Assembly: GCA_003663045.1 (NCBI GenBank)
Contig: QMZG01000081.1
Coordinates: forward strand, 1-5,661
DNA length: 5,661 nt
Source: Candidatus Altarchaeales archaeon
Lineage (GTDB): Archaea; Altiarchaeota; Altiarchaeia; IMC4; QMZM01
Reading direction: 5' to 3'
The stretch's first letter is position 1; every line of letters begins with the position of its first letter. The notes under the pieces are model-generated. The model made no database searches and was not told where the DNA came from. It worked only from the letters and a program-made list of their open reading frames with translations. The position numbers and the translations under genes were made by a program. Shown here piece by piece: positions 4,043 through 5,661 of the stretch.

Positions 4043-4058
4043 GTTAGGTTATCCTAAC
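4043..4058. promoter_or_regulatory. operator palindrome of the feo operon
   Basis: GTTAGG (4043-4048) and CCTAAC (4053-4058) are perfect inverse arms around TTAT. The core TTAGG-N4-CCTAA matches the palindrome over the regulator's own start. It covers the predicted transcription start, so a bound metal-loaded repressor would block the operon. Confidence 0.75.
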
Positions 4059-4070
4059 ATTGAAGGGGAA

Positions 4071-4304
4071 ATGAGCGAGGTGAGGTTGAGCGACCTTTCA
4101 CTGGGTGACACTGGAAGAATAAGAAGGGTCGTTGGGGGATGGGGGATCCATCAAAAACTGGCCATGATGGGTATAAAAGAGGGCTCAATGATAAGGGTAA
4201 TAAAATCTGCATCATCTGGAGGTCCTGTAGTTATTGAGGTTGAGAGAAATTCCATAGCCATAGGGATGGGAATGGCCCAAAAGATCTATGTCCAATTGGA
4301 TTAA
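4071..4304 (+). CDS. feoA: FeoA family protein, first copy
   Basis: This 77-residue protein has the SH3-like FeoA fold and assists FeoB in Fe(II) import at the inner face of the membrane. The family pattern is clear: LSLGDTGRIRRV at the start, LAMMGIKEGSMIRVI (30-44), GGPVVIEV (50-57) and the closing IAIGMGMAQKIYV, where the alanine-glycine block is typical. The length is normal for a single-domain FeoA. AAGGGG (4063-4068) is the nearest ribosome site, unusually close to the ATG. It is the first gene of the operon after the operator, and the second FeoA starts three bases after its stop. Confidence 0.92.
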   Translation: MSEVRLSDLSLGDTGRIRRVVGGWGIHQKLAMMGIKEGSMIRVIKSASSGGPVVIEVERNSIAIGMGMAQKIYVQLD

Positions 4305-4307
4305 AAG

Positions 4308-4532
4308 ATGAAAAAAATATTGAATCAGATGAGATATGGAGAGAAGGGCAGGATAGTTGAGATAAAAACTGCCGAGATAAGGGGAAGGCTCATGGGTATG
4401 AACATAAGAATCGGAAAGGAGGTAAAGATGCTTGCAAAGCAACCTTTAAAAGGCCCTGTTGCGATAGAGGTAGAGAATGCCCAGACGTCCCTGAGCCAGG
4501 AGATGGCAAAGCAGATCGTAGTTGAGGTGTAA
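4308..4532 (+). CDS. feoA: FeoA family protein, second, diverged copy
   Basis: This 74-residue protein has the same fold as its neighbour: MRYGEKGRIVEI, RLMGMNIRIGKEVKML, KGPVAIEV and a final AKQIVV strand. It differs from the first copy in most surface residues, and it has TSLSQEMAKQ where the first has IAIGMGMAQK, so the usual glycine-alanine turn is lost. The two copies are therefore an old duplication and may do different jobs, for example one binding the GTPase and one the membrane part of the split FeoB; that is inference. No strong Shine-Dalgarno precedes it, suggesting coupling to the first gene three bases upstream. Its stop is one base before the FeoB GTPase start. Confidence 0.88.
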   Translation: MKKILNQMRYGEKGRIVEIKTAEIRGRLMGMNIRIGKEVKMLAKQPLKGPVAIEVENAQTSLSQEMAKQIVVEV

Positions 4533-4533
4533 A

Positions 4534-5118
4534 ATGTTCAAGATACTTTTGATGGGGAATCCAAATGTTGGAAAGAGCGTTGTATTCTCGAGGCTTACCG
4601 GGGCGAATGTTGTAGTTTCAAATTATCCGGGAACCACCGTGGATTATACAAAGGGTTATACGAAGATAGGGGGTGAAGAGGTAGAGGTGATAGATGTTCC
4701 CGGAACCTTCTCCTTAGAACCAAAGGATGTGGCTGAAGAAATAGCCCTGAGGATGCTAAAAGAGGAGAAACCGGATCTCATCATAGATGTGATAGATGCT
4801 ACAAAACTGGAGAGGGGTCTTTATTTGGCATTTGAGATAATGGAAAAATTCAATTACCCATTGATCATTGATCTGAATATGTGGGACATAGCAGTTGGTA
4901 AGGGAATCGAGATAGACCTAAAAAAGTTGAGGGAGATTCTGGGAATCCCGGTAATTCCCACGGTTGCTATCTCCGGGGAGGGGATCAAGGAGTTGGCAGA
5001 CATGGAGAGGATCAAAAAGGTTATAATGACCAAGGAAAAAAAGTCTATGAACGAACACCTCCGTGAAATCTTGAGGAGGATAAAAGATGAGGAGGTCGTA
5101 AAAGATAAAGATGGATAA
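4534..5118 (+). CDS. feoB: FeoB GTPase domain as a separate polypeptide
   Basis: This 194-residue protein is the cytoplasmic G domain of the Fe(II) transporter FeoB. G1 is GNPNVGKS (8-15), G2 lies in PGTTVDYTKG (32-41, Thr34/35), G3 is DVPG (54-57), G4 is NMWD (115-118) and G5 is in AISGEG (145-150). About 44 residues of helix follow and then a stop. A one-piece FeoB would go on through its GDI helical domain into the membrane part, which here is a separate frame. ATG 4534 has GAGGTG (4524-4529) four bases upstream. A TTG at 4522 would add four residues but overlaps that ribosome site and is rejected. The TAA overlaps the next ATG by eight bases. Confidence 0.93.
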   Translation: MFKILLMGNPNVGKSVVFSRLTGANVVVSNYPGTTVDYTKGYTKIGGEEVEVIDVPGTFSLEPKDVAEEIALRMLKEEKPDLIIDVIDATKLERGLYLAFEIMEKFNYPLIIDLNMWDIAVGKGIEIDLKKLREILGIPVIPTVAISGEGIKELADMERIKKVIMTKEKKSMNEHLREILRRIKDEEVVKDKDG

Positions 5119-5661
5119 ATTGAAATTAACACCCGAGGAGAGATGGGATTACCTGGATAAACTGGCTGAAGAGGTAGTCACGCTCAAGCCAAGGAGACTC
5201 AGTTTGAAGGATGCTATAGGCGATCTAACCATAAGATCCCTGACGGGTATACCTATTGCCTTGGGAATTCTCTTTTCTGTCTGGATGTTCTTTTCAACAT
5301 TTGCTGGATTCTTTACAGATGGATTTATGGTTCCCCTGTTTGATGAACACTATCTGCCATGGATTCAGGATATATTCCCGAAAGAACCCTCGTGGCTCTA
5401 TGCCCTACTAGTGGGAACTCCCGGAGCCGATAATTGCTTTGAGGCATTCGGTGTCTTAACCACAGGTCTATTTGTCCCCTTTGGGGTTGTACTGTGGGCT
5501 ATAATACCCCTCTACCTATCCGTTGCTTTATTGGAGGATATAGGTTATCTTCCAAGGCTTGCCGTCTTAGTAGACAATATCCTACATAGAATAGGCCTGC
5601 ACGGTTTCGCCATCGTTCCCACTATACTCTCCTTTGGATGCAATATCCCCGGGGTTACAGC
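5111..5661 (+). CDS. feoB: FeoB membrane permease part, separate polypeptide, cut by the window end
   Basis: The 183 complete codons seen here belong to the membrane half of FeoB. Residues 9-45 form amphipathic helix (ERWDYLDKLAEEVV and IRSLTGIPI) that corresponds to the last GDI helix and the entry to the first membrane segment, about 46-68. A second hydrophobic region covers about 113-141 and leads into LLEDIGYLPRLAVLVD (140-155), a FeoB hallmark. SFGCNIPG (174-181) holds the gate cysteine of the GCN(V/I)P motif. The rest of the permease lies beyond the window. In-frame TAA at 5099-5101 fixes the start at ATG 5111. The nearest Shine-Dalgarno, GAGGAGG (5089-5095), is 15 bases away, so translation probably depends on restart after the preceding stop. 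Confidence 0.9.
   Translation, partial: MDKLKLTPEERWDYLDKLAEEVVTLKPRRLSLKDAIGDLTIRSLTGIPIALGILFSVWMFFSTFAGFFTDGFMVPLFDEHYLPWIQDIFPKEPSWLYALLVGTPGADNCFEAFGVLTTGLFVPFGVVLWAIIPLYLSVALLEDIGYLPRLAVLVDNILHRIGLHGFAIVPTILSFGCNIPGVT

Noticed and set aside
4522..4533. TTG start for the FeoB GTPase, four residues upstream
   Set aside because: It overlaps the GAGGTG ribosome site and the end of the second feoA; the family normally starts as MFKILLMGNPNVGKS does.

Overview
The window looks like part of an archaeal chromosome, probably from an anaerobic and perhaps thermophilic Euryarchaeota-like lineage. This is inferred from A/T-rich DNA, heavy AGG/AGA and ATA codon use, TATA-type promoters, Shine-Dalgarno sites matching the 16S end AUCACCUCCU, and gene families typical of such archaea. 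No transposon, CRISPR array, tRNA or rRNA is visible. The species cannot be named from the sequence.

Layout. (1) 1-80 is a G/C-richer stretch that folds into two adjacent stem-loops, probably a structured RNA that pairs better on the minus strand. (2) 142-207 is a leader with two mutually exclusive hairpins; one would hide the ribosome site of the next gene. (3) 208-1500 (+) is a tight operon: a thiamine-binding MTH1187-type protein, a thioredoxin-like CXXC protein, a CoA-binding Rossmann protein and a 65-residue cysteine-rich protein. The first three genes are joined by ATGA overlaps. (4) 1501-1684 separates convergent genes and holds only small hairpins. (5) On the minus strand, inositol-1-phosphate synthase (2285-3379) precedes an Hsp20 chaperone (1685-2218). 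The hsp20 upstream region carries two different perfect tandem repeats around a TATA-like box. (6) From 3454 on the plus strand comes an iron module: a DtxR/MntR-type regulator, two FeoA proteins, and FeoB split into a GTPase polypeptide and a membrane polypeptide. The last gene runs off the window.

How it works together. The regulator gene and the feo operon share a palindrome of the form TTAGG-N4-CCTAA: at 3479-3496, overlapping the regulator's start codon, and at 4043-4058, at the predicted feoA transcription start. This suggests a metal-responsive repressor that controls itself and Fe(II) import. The regulator's metal site combines an MntR-like Asp8 with a DtxR-like Cys99, so its metal preference is open. 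Inositol-1-phosphate synthase would supply inositol phosphate for archaeal lipids or for di-myo-inositol phosphate. Placed beside Hsp20, it fits a stress or membrane theme, but that link is inference.

The most unusual points are the switch-like leader before the thiamine-binding gene, the paired hairpins inside that gene's 3' end, the structured element at the left edge, the tandem-repeat promoter of hsp20, and the FeoB split inside its GDI helical region.
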